Part shown: one piece after another, positions 34,266 to 43,209 of the stretch
Numbering within the stretch: the stretch's first letter is position 1
How the letters are laid out: the number at the start of each line of letters is the position of its first letter
Source of the DNA: Streptomyces virginiae
GTDB taxonomy: Bacteria; Actinomycetota; Actinomycetes; Streptomycetales; Streptomycetaceae
Direction of reading: 5' to 3'
NCBI RefSeq assembly: GCF_000720455.1
Contig: NZ_JOAK01000012.1
Coordinates: 248,001 to 312,000, forward strand
DNA: 64,000 nucleotides
Translations under genes and position numbers: made by a program
The notes under the pieces: generated by a model
Seen by the model: only the letters and a program-made list of their open reading frames with translations
Databases searched by the model: none
What the model was told of the DNA's origin: nothing

Positions 34266-36513
34266 GCGGGGTCCTTTCGGGGCCGGCCGGGGTGTGCGGG
34301 GTACGGGGCTGCGGCTCGGGACCGGCGCCCTCGCGCAGTCCGAGACGGCGGTGCAGGCGGCGCAGCGGGGCGGGGGCCCACCAGGTACGGGGGCCCAGCA
34401 GCGCCAGCACCGCCGGGACCAGCAGCGTGCGGACGACGAGTGCGTCGACCAGGACGGCCAGGGCGACGCCCAGGCCGAGCATCTTGGTGTTGGTGATCCG
34501 GGACAGGCCGATGGAGACGAACACGACGCTGAGGACCACGGCGGCGGCGGTGATCAGCCCGCCGGTGCTGCGCATCCCGGCCAGTACCGAGGCCCGGTGG
34601 TCGCCGCCGCGGTCGTGGTGCTCCTTGATCCGGGCGACGAGGAAGACGCCGTAGTCCATGGACAGGCCGAAGGCCACGCAGAACATCAGGACCGGAAGGG
34701 TCGCCTCGACGTCGCCGGTCGCGGTGAAGCCCAGCGGCCCGGACAGCGCGCCCTCCTGGAACACCAGGACGACGGCGCCGAACATGGCGGTCAGGCTGAG
34801 CCCGTTGAGGAGGACCGTCAGCACCGGCAGCACCACGCTCCCGGTGAGGAGGAAGACCAGCAGCAGCGTGCCGAGCAGGACCAGGGCGAGGGCGGGGGCC
34901 AGGCCCCGTCCGATGGCGGCCTTGCCGTCGACGACCTCCGCCGCGGGACCGCCGACGGACCCGCCGTCGGGCCCGACCGCCGCGCGCAGGACCCGTACGA
35001 GGTCCTGGTGGGCGGCCGAGGTCGCGGCCGTGTCGTCCTCGGCCACCACCGTCAGCAGGTCGTACCCCGCCGTGCGGCGCCCGGAATCGGCGGGCGAGGC
35101 GACCTCCGTGCGCAGCCCGTCCCGGTAGGTGCCGGCCGAGGACTCCACGCGGGTCACCCCCGCGAGCGCGGACAGCTTCCCGGCGATGCGGCCGGTCCGC
35201 TCCCCCGCCTCGGCCGTGGCGGCCCCGCCGTCGCGCAGCAGCACCGGGACCGCGCCCTCGGGCAGGTCGTCGAAGTCGGCGCGCAGGGACTCCTGGGCGG
35301 CCCGCGACTGGCTCGACGCGGGCAGCTGGCGGTGGTCCGCGGTGCCGAAGCGGGCGTTCAGGAACGGCAGTCCGAGCACCAGCAGCACCCCGGTCACCGC
35401 GATCGTGACCAGCGGGGCGCGGCGCATCACCAGCCGCGTCACCCGTCCGTCGGCCACCGGTCCCCGCGCCGTCCCGCGCCGGCGTCGGCGTACGGTCAGC
35501 GCGTCCACCCGGCGCCCCAGCAGGGCGAGCACCGCGGGCAGTACCGTCAGCGCGGCGAGCGCCGAGACGAGCACCACGGTGATGCCCGCGTAGGCGAGGG
35601 AGCGCAGGAAGTACAGCGGGAAGACCAGCATGGCCGACAGGGCGACGGCGACGGTCAGCGCCGAGAACAGGACGGTCCGCCCGGCGGTGCGCACCGTACG
35701 GGCCACCGCGTCCCCGGGTGCCGCCCCGGCGTCCAGTTCCTCGCGGAAGCGGCGCACGATCAGCAGCGCGTAGTCGATGGCGAGGCCGAGCCCCAGGGCG
35801 GTGGTGAGGTTCTGCGCGAAGACCGACACCTCGGTGAATCCGGTGACGATCCGCAGGACGGCCCCCGTGGCCAGGACGGTGACCAGCCCGACCAGGACCG
35901 GCAGGGCCGCCGCCAGCACCCCGCCGAAGACCCACACCAGGACGATCAGGGTGAGCGGCAGGGCGATCAGCTCGGAGCGGGCCAGGTCCTCGGCGACCGT
36001 GGACTGGATCTCGTCCCGCACGGCGAGCGGTCCGGTGATCCGGACCGTCAGTTCGCCCTGGCCGCCCCGGAAGCGGGGCGCGAGCTCCTCCAGCGCGGAC
36101 CGGGCCCGGTCCTCGTCGCCCACGATCCGGGCGGCGATCACGGCCTGCCGGCCGTCGTGGGAGCGCAGCTCGGCGAGGCCGGTCTGCCAGTACGAGACCA
36201 CGCCGACGACCGGCTTCTCGAAGGCGAGGCGTTCCGCGAGCCGGGCGCCCTGTGCGGCGAGCGCGCGGTCGTCGACCTGCCCGCCCTCCGGTACGGACAC
36301 CAGCAGGACCAGATTGGGCTGCTGCTCGGGGTAGTGCGCCTCCAGTACGCGCTGCACGCGCGCCGATTCGGAAGCCGGGTCGGTGGTGCCGCCGCTGCCG
36401 AGCCGGTCGGGCAGGTCCGCCCCGAGCAGGATCGCGTCGAGGACCAGGACCAGGGCCGCCACGAGGAACAGCCAGGGGCGGCGCACCACGTGCGCGCCGA
36501 GGAGCCTCAGCAT
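34240..36513 (-). CDS. MMPL-family (RND-type) transporter, second copy
   Basis: A second RND/MMPL transporter of 757 residues with the same layout as the copy at 29621-31924 but clearly divergent: N-terminal helix (RPWLFLVAALVLVLDAILLG), external domain, helices with GLGLAIDYALLIVRRFREEL, second external domain, and helices with GLSMDYGVFLVARIKEHH. The C-terminal tail is Pro/Gln-rich and cytoplasmic. The ATG overlaps the stop of the monooxygenase gene as TGATG. Two different MMPL proteins in one operon could form a heteromer or handle two related products. The first relay motif has IDY where the other copy has VDY, so both should be active. Confidence 0.9.
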   Translation of the reverse strand: MLRLLGAHVVRRPWLFLVAALVLVLDAILLGADLPDRLGSGGTTDPASESARVQRVLEAHYPEQQPNLVLLVSVPEGGQVDDRALAAQGARLAERLAFEKPVVGVVSYWQTGLAELRSHDGRQAVIAARIVGDEDRARSALEELAPRFRGGQGELTVRITGPLAVRDEIQSTVAEDLARSELIALPLTLIVLVWVFGGVLAAALPVLVGLVTVLATGAVLRIVTGFTEVSVFAQNLTTALGLGLAIDYALLIVRRFREELDAGAAPGDAVARTVRTAGRTVLFSALTVAVALSAMLVFPLYFLRSLAYAGITVVLVSALAALTVLPAVLALLGRRVDALTVRRRRRGTARGPVADGRVTRLVMRRAPLVTIAVTGVLLVLGLPFLNARFGTADHRQLPASSQSRAAQESLRADFDDLPEGAVPVLLRDGGAATAEAGERTGRIAGKLSALAGVTRVESSAGTYRDGLRTEVASPADSGRRTAGYDLLTVVAEDDTAATSAAHQDLVRVLRAAVGPDGGSVGGPAAEVVDGKAAIGRGLAPALALVLLGTLLLVFLLTGSVVLPVLTVLLNGLSLTAMFGAVVLVFQEGALSGPLGFTATGDVEATLPVLMFCVAFGLSMDYGVFLVARIKEHHDRGGDHRASVLAGMRSTGGLITAAAVVLSVVFVSIGLSRITNTKMLGLGVALAVLVDALVVRTLLVPAVLALLGPRTWWAPAPLRRLHRRLGLREGAGPEPQPRTPHTPAGPERTPHDREPAAL

Positions 36514-38231
36514 CACGCCACGCTTTCCACGGCGGCGCCGAGCACGGACACCCCGGCCACGAGCCGGCCCAGGTCCCGGTGGGAGGACCAGGCGCCGACC
36601 GCCCCGTCGGGGCGCACGTAGACGACCAGCGGGCCGGCCCCGCCCAGCTCGGTCAGCTTCCGGCCGATGTCCACGGCCCGGGCGTACGGCGCCGAGGGGT
36701 CGCAGCCGCCCCGGGGCCGGTGGTCGGTGAGCAGCAGGACGTCGGTCTGGGAGCGCACCGTCGAGCGGGCCACGAGCTCGGCGGCCTCGGCGGCGGTGCG
36801 TTCGCCCGCGTCGGCGCCGGACGTGCCGGGGCCGCCGGAGCCGGACGTGCCGGGGGCGCTCGCGCCCTGGAGCACGAGCAGGGTGTGCCGGCCGGCCGCG
36901 AGGAACTCGTGCAGGGAGGCCGCGTCGGTGCCGTGCAGCGGCTGCCACGGGGTGTCGGGCAGCCGGACCCCGGGGCTGAGCAGGCCCGGGCCCCTGCCGC
37001 CGCGGCCGCCGCGGGTGCCGGGCTTCGGGAGTTCGCCGGGGACCGCCGGGCTCGACTCCAGACCGGGATCGAGCTGGGCCAGCTCCGGGACGATCCTGCG
37101 GTCCAGCGCGCCGGTGGCGGTGGCCACCTTCAGCAGGGTGTCGCGCAGGACCCGCTTGGGTCCCTGGCGCAGCATCCACAGCCGGGTCTGGCGGTCGGAG
37201 TTGCGCAGCGCGCGCAGGGCGGCCGGCCGCCGCTCGGCCTCGTAGCTGTCGAGCAGCGCCGGGTCCGCGCCGTTGATCACCGCGGCCAGCTTCCAGCCGA
37301 GGTTGAAGCCGTCCTGCACACCGGTGTTGAGGCCCTGGCCGCCGGCCGGGCTGTGGCAGTGGGCCGCGTCGCCGGCCAGGAGGACCGAGCCCTCGCGGAA
37401 CCTCGCGGCGACCTTGGTGTGCACCCGGAAGGTGCTGCGCCACCAGGTGGATTCGAGCTTCCAGCCCTTCGGGCCGCGGGCCGTGAGCAGTTCCTGGAGC
37501 TCCTCGTCGGACAGCGGCCGCACCTCGCCCGTGGCGTCACGGTCGAAGAAGACGCGGTGCCCGCCGCCGGGCAACGGTACGACGACCAGCACCCCCTCGG
37601 GGGTGAGGTGGTACTGCGCCTCGTCCTCGGGCAGTCCGCCGGTGAACACGCCGTCGCCCAGCAGGAAGTCACGTGCGTACGTGCTGCCCTCGAAGGCGAT
37701 ACCGGCGGCCGCGCGCACCGTGCTGTGGGTGCCGTCGGCGCCGATCAGCCAGCGCGGCGAGAAGGGCGCCGGGGAGCCCGTACCGGGAACGGTGAGGGTG
37801 ACCGAGACGTTGGAGGGGGTGGAGCCGGTGATGCGGGCGGCGGCGAGTTCGGTGTTCCACTCGACGTTCCCGCCGAGCTTGAGCAGCCGGTCGTAGAGCA
37901 CGCCCTCGGTCACCGACTGCGGTACGCACAGGGGGCGCGGGAAGGCGGTGTCGGCGAGCGCGCCGAAGCGGACGCCGCCCGTGCGCCTGCCGCCGGACCA
38001 GTAGGAGGCGCCGGACAGCGGCAGCGAGCGCTTTTCCAGCGAGTCCGCCACGTCGATGCGGCGCAGCACCTCCAGAGCGCCGCTCCACAGGATCAGCGCC
38101 TTGGGTTCGCTGGCCGGCCCGTTCCTGCGGTCGATCACCCGGCAGTCCACTCCGTGCTGGAGCAGGGTGCAGGCCGTGGTGAGGCCGGTGGGACCGGCCC
38201 CCACGATCAGCACGGTGTCCGTCTGCGTCAT
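36513..38231 (-). CDS. FAD-dependent aromatic-type monooxygenase
   Basis: A class A flavoprotein monooxygenase of 572 residues (p-hydroxybenzoate hydroxylase fold). FAD motifs are GAGPTG (residues 11-16) and GDAAHCHSPAGGQGLNTG in the middle of the protein. A Gly-rich linker and a thioredoxin-like C-terminal domain (about 430-572) are as in hydroxylases and Baeyer-Villiger enzymes of polyketide clusters. The ATG overlaps the HAD gene stop (ATGA). It is the main oxidative enzyme of the AfsA-like operon; a hydroxylation or Baeyer-Villiger-type lactone-forming oxidation are both possible. An earlier long reading frame upstream of this ATG is out of context and was ignored. The role relative to the signalling molecule is unassigned. 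Confidence 0.9.
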   Translation of the reverse strand: MTQTDTVLIVGAGPTGLTTACTLLQHGVDCRVIDRRNGPASEPKALILWSGALEVLRRIDVADSLEKRSLPLSGASYWSGGRRTGGVRFGALADTAFPRPLCVPQSVTEGVLYDRLLKLGGNVEWNTELAAARITGSTPSNVSVTLTVPGTGSPAPFSPRWLIGADGTHSTVRAAAGIAFEGSTYARDFLLGDGVFTGGLPEDEAQYHLTPEGVLVVVPLPGGGHRVFFDRDATGEVRPLSDEELQELLTARGPKGWKLESTWWRSTFRVHTKVAARFREGSVLLAGDAAHCHSPAGGQGLNTGVQDGFNLGWKLAAVINGADPALLDSYEAERRPAALRALRNSDRQTRLWMLRQGPKRVLRDTLLKVATATGALDRRIVPELAQLDPGLESSPAVPGELPKPGTRGGRGGRGPGLLSPGVRLPDTPWQPLHGTDAASLHEFLAAGRHTLLVLQGASAPGTSGSGGPGTSGADAGERTAAEAAELVARSTVRSQTDVLLLTDHRPRGGCDPSAPYARAVDIGRKLTELGGAGPLVVYVRPDGAVGAWSSHRDLGRLVAGVSVLGAAVESVA

Positions 38232-38905
38232 ACGAGGCTCCTGCCATAGGCGCCGCCCCGGGACCGGAGCAGGGCCACGATCTGGTCGACCGCCTCGTCG
38301 GTGGTGGTGAAGTGGACGGCGAGCATGCCGAGGTCCGAGGCGGCCTGGCAGTTCTCCTCCAGGTCGTCGAGGAAGAGGCACTCGTGCGCCGTCGCGGGCA
38401 GCCGCTCCAGCAGCCGCCGGTAGATCAGCGGTTCGGGCTTGCGCACCCCCTCCTCCGAGGAGTCGACGACGGCGTCGAACAGCTCGTCGACGGGGAGCTG
38501 TGCGCGCCAGAGCGGCCCCCACTCCTTGACGTTGTTGGTCAGCAGCGCCGTCCGGTAGCCGCTCTGGCGCACTTCGCGCAGGAAGCGGACCAGCCGCTCG
38601 TTGACGGTCCGGGCGCGGAACCACACCTCGCCGAACGGCTCGTCGCCGAGCAGGTCCGCGTACGTCCGGCCGCCGGGCAGTTCGGCGAGCACCCGCTCGA
38701 CCATCTCCCTCTCGGTGCAGCGGGCGGTCTCCAGGTCGGCCATCGGGCTGCTGCCGTGGCGCTGCGCGGCCCGGGCGAAGGCCTGCCGGAGCTCGGGCAG
38801 CGGCACGTCCACGGCGCGGGCGAAGGCCGCGAAGGTCTCATCCAGCGGGTTGGTCAGGACACCGCCGTAGTCGACGACCACGGTGGTGATGGGACGGAAC
38901 GTCAC
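38228..38905 (-). CDS. HAD-superfamily hydrolase (candidate phosphatase)
   Basis: HAD-like hydrolase of 225 residues. Motif I is VVVDYGGVL (nucleophile D12, a DxGGV type as in YihX-like phosphatases), motif II is LLTNN, motif III lysine is in RKPEP, and motif IV is LDDLEEN. The helical cap lies between motif I and II. It starts at GTG overlapping the AfsA-like stop (GTGA) and its own stop overlaps the monooxygenase start. Butanolide pathways need a dephosphorylation after the AfsA step, and a phosphatase directly coupled to an AfsA homologue fits that need. The general-acid aspartate of the classical DxD is replaced by Gly, so activity should be tested rather than assumed. Confidence 0.88.
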   Translation of the reverse strand: MTFRPITTVVVDYGGVLTNPLDETFAAFARAVDVPLPELRQAFARAAQRHGSSPMADLETARCTEREMVERVLAELPGGRTYADLLGDEPFGEVWFRARTVNERLVRFLREVRQSGYRTALLTNNVKEWGPLWRAQLPVDELFDAVVDSSEEGVRKPEPLIYRRLLERLPATAHECLFLDDLEENCQAASDLGMLAVHFTTTDEAVDQIVALLRSRGGAYGRSLV

Positions 38906-39885
38906 TGGGCCACCTCAAGGCGGAACGAGGCGACGGCCCGGCCCTGCTGGAGGACGTCCACGACGACCGGGACGACCAGGGTGCGCAGCGAGTCCTTGAG
39001 CCGGAACTGCTCCACGCGGGCGACGGCCCGGGTCTGGAGGTCGAGTTCGGCGAACTCGTGGAACTGCGCGTCCATCGCCGTCACCTGCAGGCCGGTCGCC
39101 GAGATGGCGTGCAGCGAGGACACGGAGGCGGCGGCCAGCTGGCGGGCGGCCTCCAGCAGGAGGTTGCCGGGCACGTGGTCGAGCTGGTGGTCGAAGAGGT
39201 GGGGGTGGGTGGTGTCGGAGAGCACGGTGGCGGCGAACGCGCTCTCCCCGGCGGGGAGGGGCTGGGTGATCACCACGTTGTACGGGTCGCGGCGGCCGAC
39301 CGAGGCGGGGGCGGCGGCCACGTGGGTGGGGAGGGCGCCGAGGTTTGCCGCGAGCGTGCTGCGGCGGCGGTCGCGCAGCGCGTGGTAGACGCCGCGGGTG
39401 AAGAAGGCCAGGCCGCCGCTGCACAGGAGGGCTTCCTTGCCGTCGATGGCGAGCGTGCCGGAGAAGTCGATGGCCTGCACCCGGCCGTTGCGCTTGCGCT
39501 GCGGCAGGACGGTGAGCGTGGCGACGGCGCGGGCCGGCCGGTCGCCGGTGCGCAGGGCGGCGCGGTCGCGGACCTCGGTCTGCAGGTGGCGGAAGATGAA
39601 GGACTCGTCCAGCGCGACGTCCTCGTAGGCGTGCGCGAGGAACACCCCGGCCTGTCGCAGCATTTCGATGAGGAGGAGGAAGTCGTGGGTGCCGGACTGC
39701 TCGCCCATGATGTGGGCGCGCGGCAGCTGCGCGGCGACCTCGTAGGTGTCGGCCTGGTCCGGTACCCGTCGGGAATCGGTCAGGAAGACCTCGGCGATCG
39801 CGGCGCGGTGGACCATGGCCCGCGGGACGGTGCTGTCGAATCTGAGAGCGGAACGGAGCTCGTCCTGCTGCGCTGGACCTGTCAT
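38902..39885 (-). CDS. AfsA-like gamma-butyrolactone synthase
   Basis: An AfsA-family protein of 327 residues with two hot-dog repeats. The first spans about 25-165 (MVHRAAIAEVFLTD, GEQSGTHDFLLLIEMLRQAG); the second spans about 200-325 and contains the family signature DHVPGNLLLEAARQLA (about 236-251). AfsA joins a beta-ketoacyl group from ACP to dihydroxyacetone phosphate, the first step to A-factor-like signals. The start was set at ATG 39885 because GGAGAAA precedes it; a TTG four codons earlier is less likely. It opens an operon of at least seven overlapping genes and is divergent from a SARP gene. No TetR-type butanolide receptor gene lies in the window, so the cognate receptor must be elsewhere or absent. 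Confidence 0.93.
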   Translation of the reverse strand: MTGPAQQDELRSALRFDSTVPRAMVHRAAIAEVFLTDSRRVPDQADTYEVAAQLPRAHIMGEQSGTHDFLLLIEMLRQAGVFLAHAYEDVALDESFIFRHLQTEVRDRAALRTGDRPARAVATLTVLPQRKRNGRVQAIDFSGTLAIDGKEALLCSGGLAFFTRGVYHALRDRRRSTLAANLGALPTHVAAAPASVGRRDPYNVVITQPLPAGESAFAATVLSDTTHPHLFDHQLDHVPGNLLLEAARQLAAASVSSLHAISATGLQVTAMDAQFHEFAELDLQTRAVARVEQFRLKDSLRTLVVPVVVDVLQQGRAVASFRLEVAQ

Positions 39886-40040
39886 CGTTTTCTCCAAAGA
39901 GCGAGAGCGGGGACGCTTTCACCTTGGAGTACGTGGTTTGACGAGCCGCTGGAACGATCGCTGACCGACCGCGGCGGCGTCCGGGCGCCATGTGCGTGGC
40001 CTGCTCACGGATCTCAACCAGCGGACAACGTCAAGGGGTC

Positions 40041-40057
40041 GGGGGATGTGATCCCCC
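40041..40057. promoter_or_regulatory. 17-base palindrome in the afsA-like/SARP divergent promoter
   Basis: GGGGGAT, three bases, ATCCCCC: a perfect inverted repeat 156 bases from the AfsA-like start and 75 from the SARP start, in a 246-base divergent promoter region. Its position suits a regulator that controls both directions. It does not resemble the usual butanolide-receptor site. Confidence 0.45.
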
Positions 40058-40060
40058 TCT

Positions 40061-40077
40061 CATTTGATCTCCAAATG
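40061..40077. promoter_or_regulatory. Second palindrome, CATTTG-N5-CAAATG
   Basis: A perfect 6-5-6 inverted repeat just four bases after the palindrome at 40041-40057, in a locally AT-richer patch. A further GGTAA...TTACC pair at 40091-40109 lies nearer the SARP start. The cluster of symmetric sites suggests an operator region. Confidence 0.45.
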
Positions 40078-40131
40078 GCGCGAACCAGTCGGTAATACCT
40101 AGCCTTACCGTGGCCTTATTCGGGGGGAAGA

Positions 40132-41046
40132 ATGAGTGGTGTGCTGCTGCGTGAGCGCGGCTTCTACGGGAACGGCAGGGGTAGTTCACACTTGCGTTTC
40201 CGACTGCTGGGACCGCTCCAGGTCAACCGGGGCGAGAAGACACTGGAGTTGGGACCGCCCAAACAACGGGCCCTGCTGGCGGTGCTGTTGCTGCGACCGG
40301 GCCTGGAGACGGGCGTCGACCAGCTGATCGAGTCACTCTGGGGGGAGGACTATCCGGCGTACGCGAAGAACCTGATCCAGAAGTCCGTCTCGGGCCTGCG
40401 CGGCCTGCTGACCGCGTTAGAGGGCGACGGCCCCGGCGTGACCCTGGAATGGTCCGGCGGCGGCTACCGGATGGACGTCGGCGCATCCGAGGTGGACCTC
40501 TACACGTACGAGCAGCTGGCCGCGGCCGGCATCGCGGCGGCCCGCAAGGGCGAGATCATGCAGGCGGTCAAGCTGCTGGAAGAGGCCCGCACGATGTCCA
40601 CGGGCCCGCTCGTGGAGGGGCTCGAAGGCCCCATGCTGGACCGCGAGCGGCTCTACCGCCAGGAGCGCTTCCTGGCGGACATGGAAGTGCGGGCGGAGCT
40701 GGAACTGGAACTGGGCCGGCACCGCAACGCGGTCCCGTACCTGCACTACGCGGTGCACAAGTACCCGCTGCGCGAGCGCTTCCTGTGGCTGCTGATGCTG
40801 GCGCTCTACCGCTCGGACCGCGGCAACGAGGCCCTGTCGACGTACGCGGTGCAGCGCGCCCGGGTCGTCGAGGAACTCGGCGTGGAGCCCGGCCCGGCCC
40901 TGCGCGCGCTCCACGCGCGGCTGCTGCTCCAGGACCCGCAGCTGATGGTCATGTCGGCGCTGCGCCAGGACGGCGGCCCCGCGGAGGACGAGGTCGCCAC
41001 GCCGATCACGATCCCCCCGCTGGCCCGCCGCGGCCCCTTCGGCTGA
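40132..41046 (+). CDS. SARP-family activator with a TTA codon
   Basis: A small SARP of 304 residues: a winged-helix DNA-binding domain after a 20-residue N-terminal extension (about 20-115, FRLLGPLQV to GGGYRMDV), then the helical activation domain (about 120-265, ending EELGVEPGPALRALHARLL). Start ATG follows GGGGGGAAG. Leucine 96 is encoded by TTA at 40417-40419, so translation should depend on the bldA tRNA and come on late in growth. It faces the AfsA-like operon across a shared promoter and is the likely activator of that operon or of a linked cluster. It differs in sequence from the SARP at 24785-25585. Confidence 0.93.
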   Translation: MSGVLLRERGFYGNGRGSSHLRFRLLGPLQVNRGEKTLELGPPKQRALLAVLLLRPGLETGVDQLIESLWGEDYPAYAKNLIQKSVSGLRGLLTALEGDGPGVTLEWSGGGYRMDVGASEVDLYTYEQLAAAGIAAARKGEIMQAVKLLEEARTMSTGPLVEGLEGPMLDRERLYRQERFLADMEVRAELELELGRHRNAVPYLHYAVHKYPLRERFLWLLMLALYRSDRGNEALSTYAVQRARVVEELGVEPGPALRALHARLLLQDPQLMVMSALRQDGGPAEDEVATPITIPPLARRGPFG

Positions 41047-41270
41047 CAGCTCCGGCGGCGCCCGCCGACTGCGCCCCGGCCCCGCACGGGGACCGGGGCC
41101 GGCGCGCGGCGACGCCCTGCCGCGCGGCGACGTCCACCGCCCCGACAGCGGCCCCAGACACCCGACATCACCGAAACGCGCAGGTCACACAGAAGCAGGG
41201 CAGGTCAGAGCCGTGAAAACCGGCTCACATTGCTCCTACCCCGCCTGGCGAAACATGATCGAATGGCGCC

Positions 41271-41759
41271 ATGGTGTGGGACGAGTGGGAAAAGGCCAAG
41301 GTGGATGTGGCCGGTGAGCGCCAGGTGTCGATGCGCCTCAACCAGGTGACCAGCGGACCTGGTGGCGGTCAGGCCGACCTGGTCGTACACCAGGATGACC
41401 TGGGCGAAGTGGGTCATGAGGCTTTCCTGCTGCATGGCCAACTGCAGAAGCAGGCCGACATCGCCGGCGCCGGTGCCGGTGCCGGTGCCGGTGCCGATGG
41501 TTCAGGGAGCGGCTCCACGATGCAGGCCGCAGCATCCTTGAAGACGGCCGGCTTCTCGCTCGGCGGCGAGCTGGAGACCACCGTGTCCGTGTGGACCTCG
41601 CAGGTGAAGACGGTCCTGCAGGCATGCGCCCACATCTCGAACCACCTGGACTACTCCAAGAAGGCGCACGCCGCGGACGACGAGGCCATCGCGGCCTCGC
41701 TCCGCAACCGCGACGGCGCGGCCGTGTCCGTCTCCCGTATCGACGAGTACCTCAAGTAG
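41271..41759 (+). CDS. Small helical protein, type VII-like partner (hypothetical)
   Basis: This 162-residue protein opens with MVWDEWEKAK, as do small proteins ahead of ESX-like effector genes in Streptomyces. The predicted structure is mostly helical, with a Gly/Ala run (AGAGAGAGA, about 65-74) encoded by repeated GCCGGT units at about 41471-41494, and a second helical part (SQVKTVLQACAHISNHLDY). There is no signal peptide and no strict WxG motif. No good ribosome site is visible before the ATG. It lies 10 bases ahead of a larger protein with a helical N-terminus of similar type. A role as chaperone or co-secreted partner is inferred from that arrangement only; the family is not recognised. 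Confidence 0.7.
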   Translation: MVWDEWEKAKVDVAGERQVSMRLNQVTSGPGGGQADLVVHQDDLGEVGHEAFLLHGQLQKQADIAGAGAGAGAGADGSGSGSTMQAAASLKTAGFSLGGELETTVSVWTSQVKTVLQACAHISNHLDYSKKAHAADDEAIAASLRNRDGAAVSVSRIDEYLK

Positions 41760-41769
41760 GGAGCGCGGC

Positions 41770-43209
41770 ATGGACTACTCGGACCTCATGGAACTGGACC
41801 TCACGAAGCTGGGATCCGCCGTTCAGGACTGGAAGCGCACCGCCGACGCTCTGCAGCGCCTGGGCGGACAGGCGCGCGACGGGGTAAAGGCGAAGGCCGA
41901 GAAGGCCCGCTGGGAAGGCGTGAACGCCGGTGTGACCCGTGCCTTCGTCGGCAAGACGGTCAAGGAGATAGAGGACCTCCACACGGAGGCCCAGAGCGTC
42001 TTCAGCGTCCTCCAGGACGCCCACTCCGAACTGGTGGCCATCCAGCAGCAGGCGAAGAACGTGACCGCCGACGCCAAGGAGGCGGGCTTCAACGTGCGTG
42101 TAGGGCAGGGCGGAGCGGTGACGATCGAGGATGCCCTGGTCTGCGAGGTGGACGGTCCCGGCCGGCGCAAGCACGATCTCATGCGCTGGTACGCGGACAC
42201 CTTGAGCGGAGTGGTGAGCCATGCGGCCGAGGTCGATGCCGCTGCCGTACGCGCTCTGCGCGGCAGCCACGGCGCGGATCCGCACAACGCCGGCCATGCG
42301 ACGTACACCTCCCTCGACCAGGAGATGCTCCCGCGAGCACTGAAACTGGCCGGGCTCGGCGAGGAGGCCGACACCCAACAGCGGAAGGAGCTGCAGCGGC
42401 TCTGGCAGTCACTCGGGCCCGAGGCCCGGGCCCAGCTGTGGACCCAGCACCGGGACGACCTCCTGGCAGCCGGCCTGCTACGACCTCAGGTCAAGCAGGT
42501 CGCCGCGGACGACGGCGCCGGCCCGTACGACGTCGAATCGCCAGGCATGTCGGACTACTGGAAGCAGATCCAGGCCCACGGCATTTCCAACTCCGGCGAC
42601 TTCATGGGCAAGACCGACGCGGCCCGGCACATGGATCACTACCTCAAAGGCACCGGTAGGACGCTCGACCTGGACGTCGACCGCATGCTGGCCGACGACC
42701 CGGCCCTGCGGGACCAGGTGGCGCGGATCCGCGCCACGGAGCAGGACGAATGGCGGCGCCAGGCACTGGATGCCTTCGAGAGGTCAGGCGGCAAGCCTGT
42801 CGCCGTCCCCGTGGAATCCGGCAGTAGCGGATACGAACACGAAAAAGGCCCGGACGGTACGAACAACTGGTACCTGGCCGTGGGCAGCGGCATGACGAAC
42901 ACGACAGGAGTGGTCACCGCCGTCCCCGGACCCGATGGGAAACCGCAGGTCAGCATCGACTACCAGGTCAATGTGTGGGACCGCTACAACTGGGACGGAA
43001 CCAAGGCCACGCCGATCGGACCGACCACCGTCACCGATGCCGACATGGCCCGCTTGCACACGACAGGACTGGCCAGGGAGTTCGACATGCGAGGAAGCAG
43101 CTCGGTGCAGCGGCACGACCTGTCGGCGGGAGGGCCCTGGCCCGCTCCCGAGGACACAGGGCGGGACGGCACCCGCACGGACATCGGCCGCAACGAGGCG
43201 GCCCGATGA
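41770..43209 (+). CDS. Putative type VII-secreted effector with C-terminal toxin-like domain
   Basis: The protein has 479 residues. The N-terminal 110 residues are long helices with W/A/L heptads (SAVQDWKRTADALQRLGGQA), resembling WXG100/LXG-like secretion domains and preceding a middle region with charged helices (about 190-320). The C-terminal part (about 340-460) is beta-rich (NNWYLAVGSGMTNT, VSIDYQVNVWDRYNWDG, LHTTGLAREFDMRG) and looks like a compact enzymatic or toxin module; I do not recognise the family. It lies 10 bases after the small helical protein, and its stop overlaps the start of a lipoprotein gene (ATGA). That order - partner, effector, surface lipoprotein - fits an effector-immunity set, but no toxin activity is proven by the sequence. 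Confidence 0.65.
   Translation: MDYSDLMELDLTKLGSAVQDWKRTADALQRLGGQARDGVKAKAEKARWEGVNAGVTRAFVGKTVKEIEDLHTEAQSVFSVLQDAHSELVAIQQQAKNVTADAKEAGFNVRVGQGGAVTIEDALVCEVDGPGRRKHDLMRWYADTLSGVVSHAAEVDAAAVRALRGSHGADPHNAGHATYTSLDQEMLPRALKLAGLGEEADTQQRKELQRLWQSLGPEARAQLWTQHRDDLLAAGLLRPQVKQVAADDGAGPYDVESPGMSDYWKQIQAHGISNSGDFMGKTDAARHMDHYLKGTGRTLDLDVDRMLADDPALRDQVARIRATEQDEWRRQALDAFERSGGKPVAVPVESGSSGYEHEKGPDGTNNWYLAVGSGMTNTTGVVTAVPGPDGKPQVSIDYQVNVWDRYNWDGTKATPIGPTTVTDADMARLHTTGLAREFDMRGSSSVQRHDLSAGGPWPAPEDTGRDGTRTDIGRNEAAR

Noticed and set aside
38902..41046. Butanolide receptor-binding (ARE-type) site in the divergent promoter
   Set aside because: The palindromes seen do not match the AT-rich ARE pattern, and no receptor gene is present.
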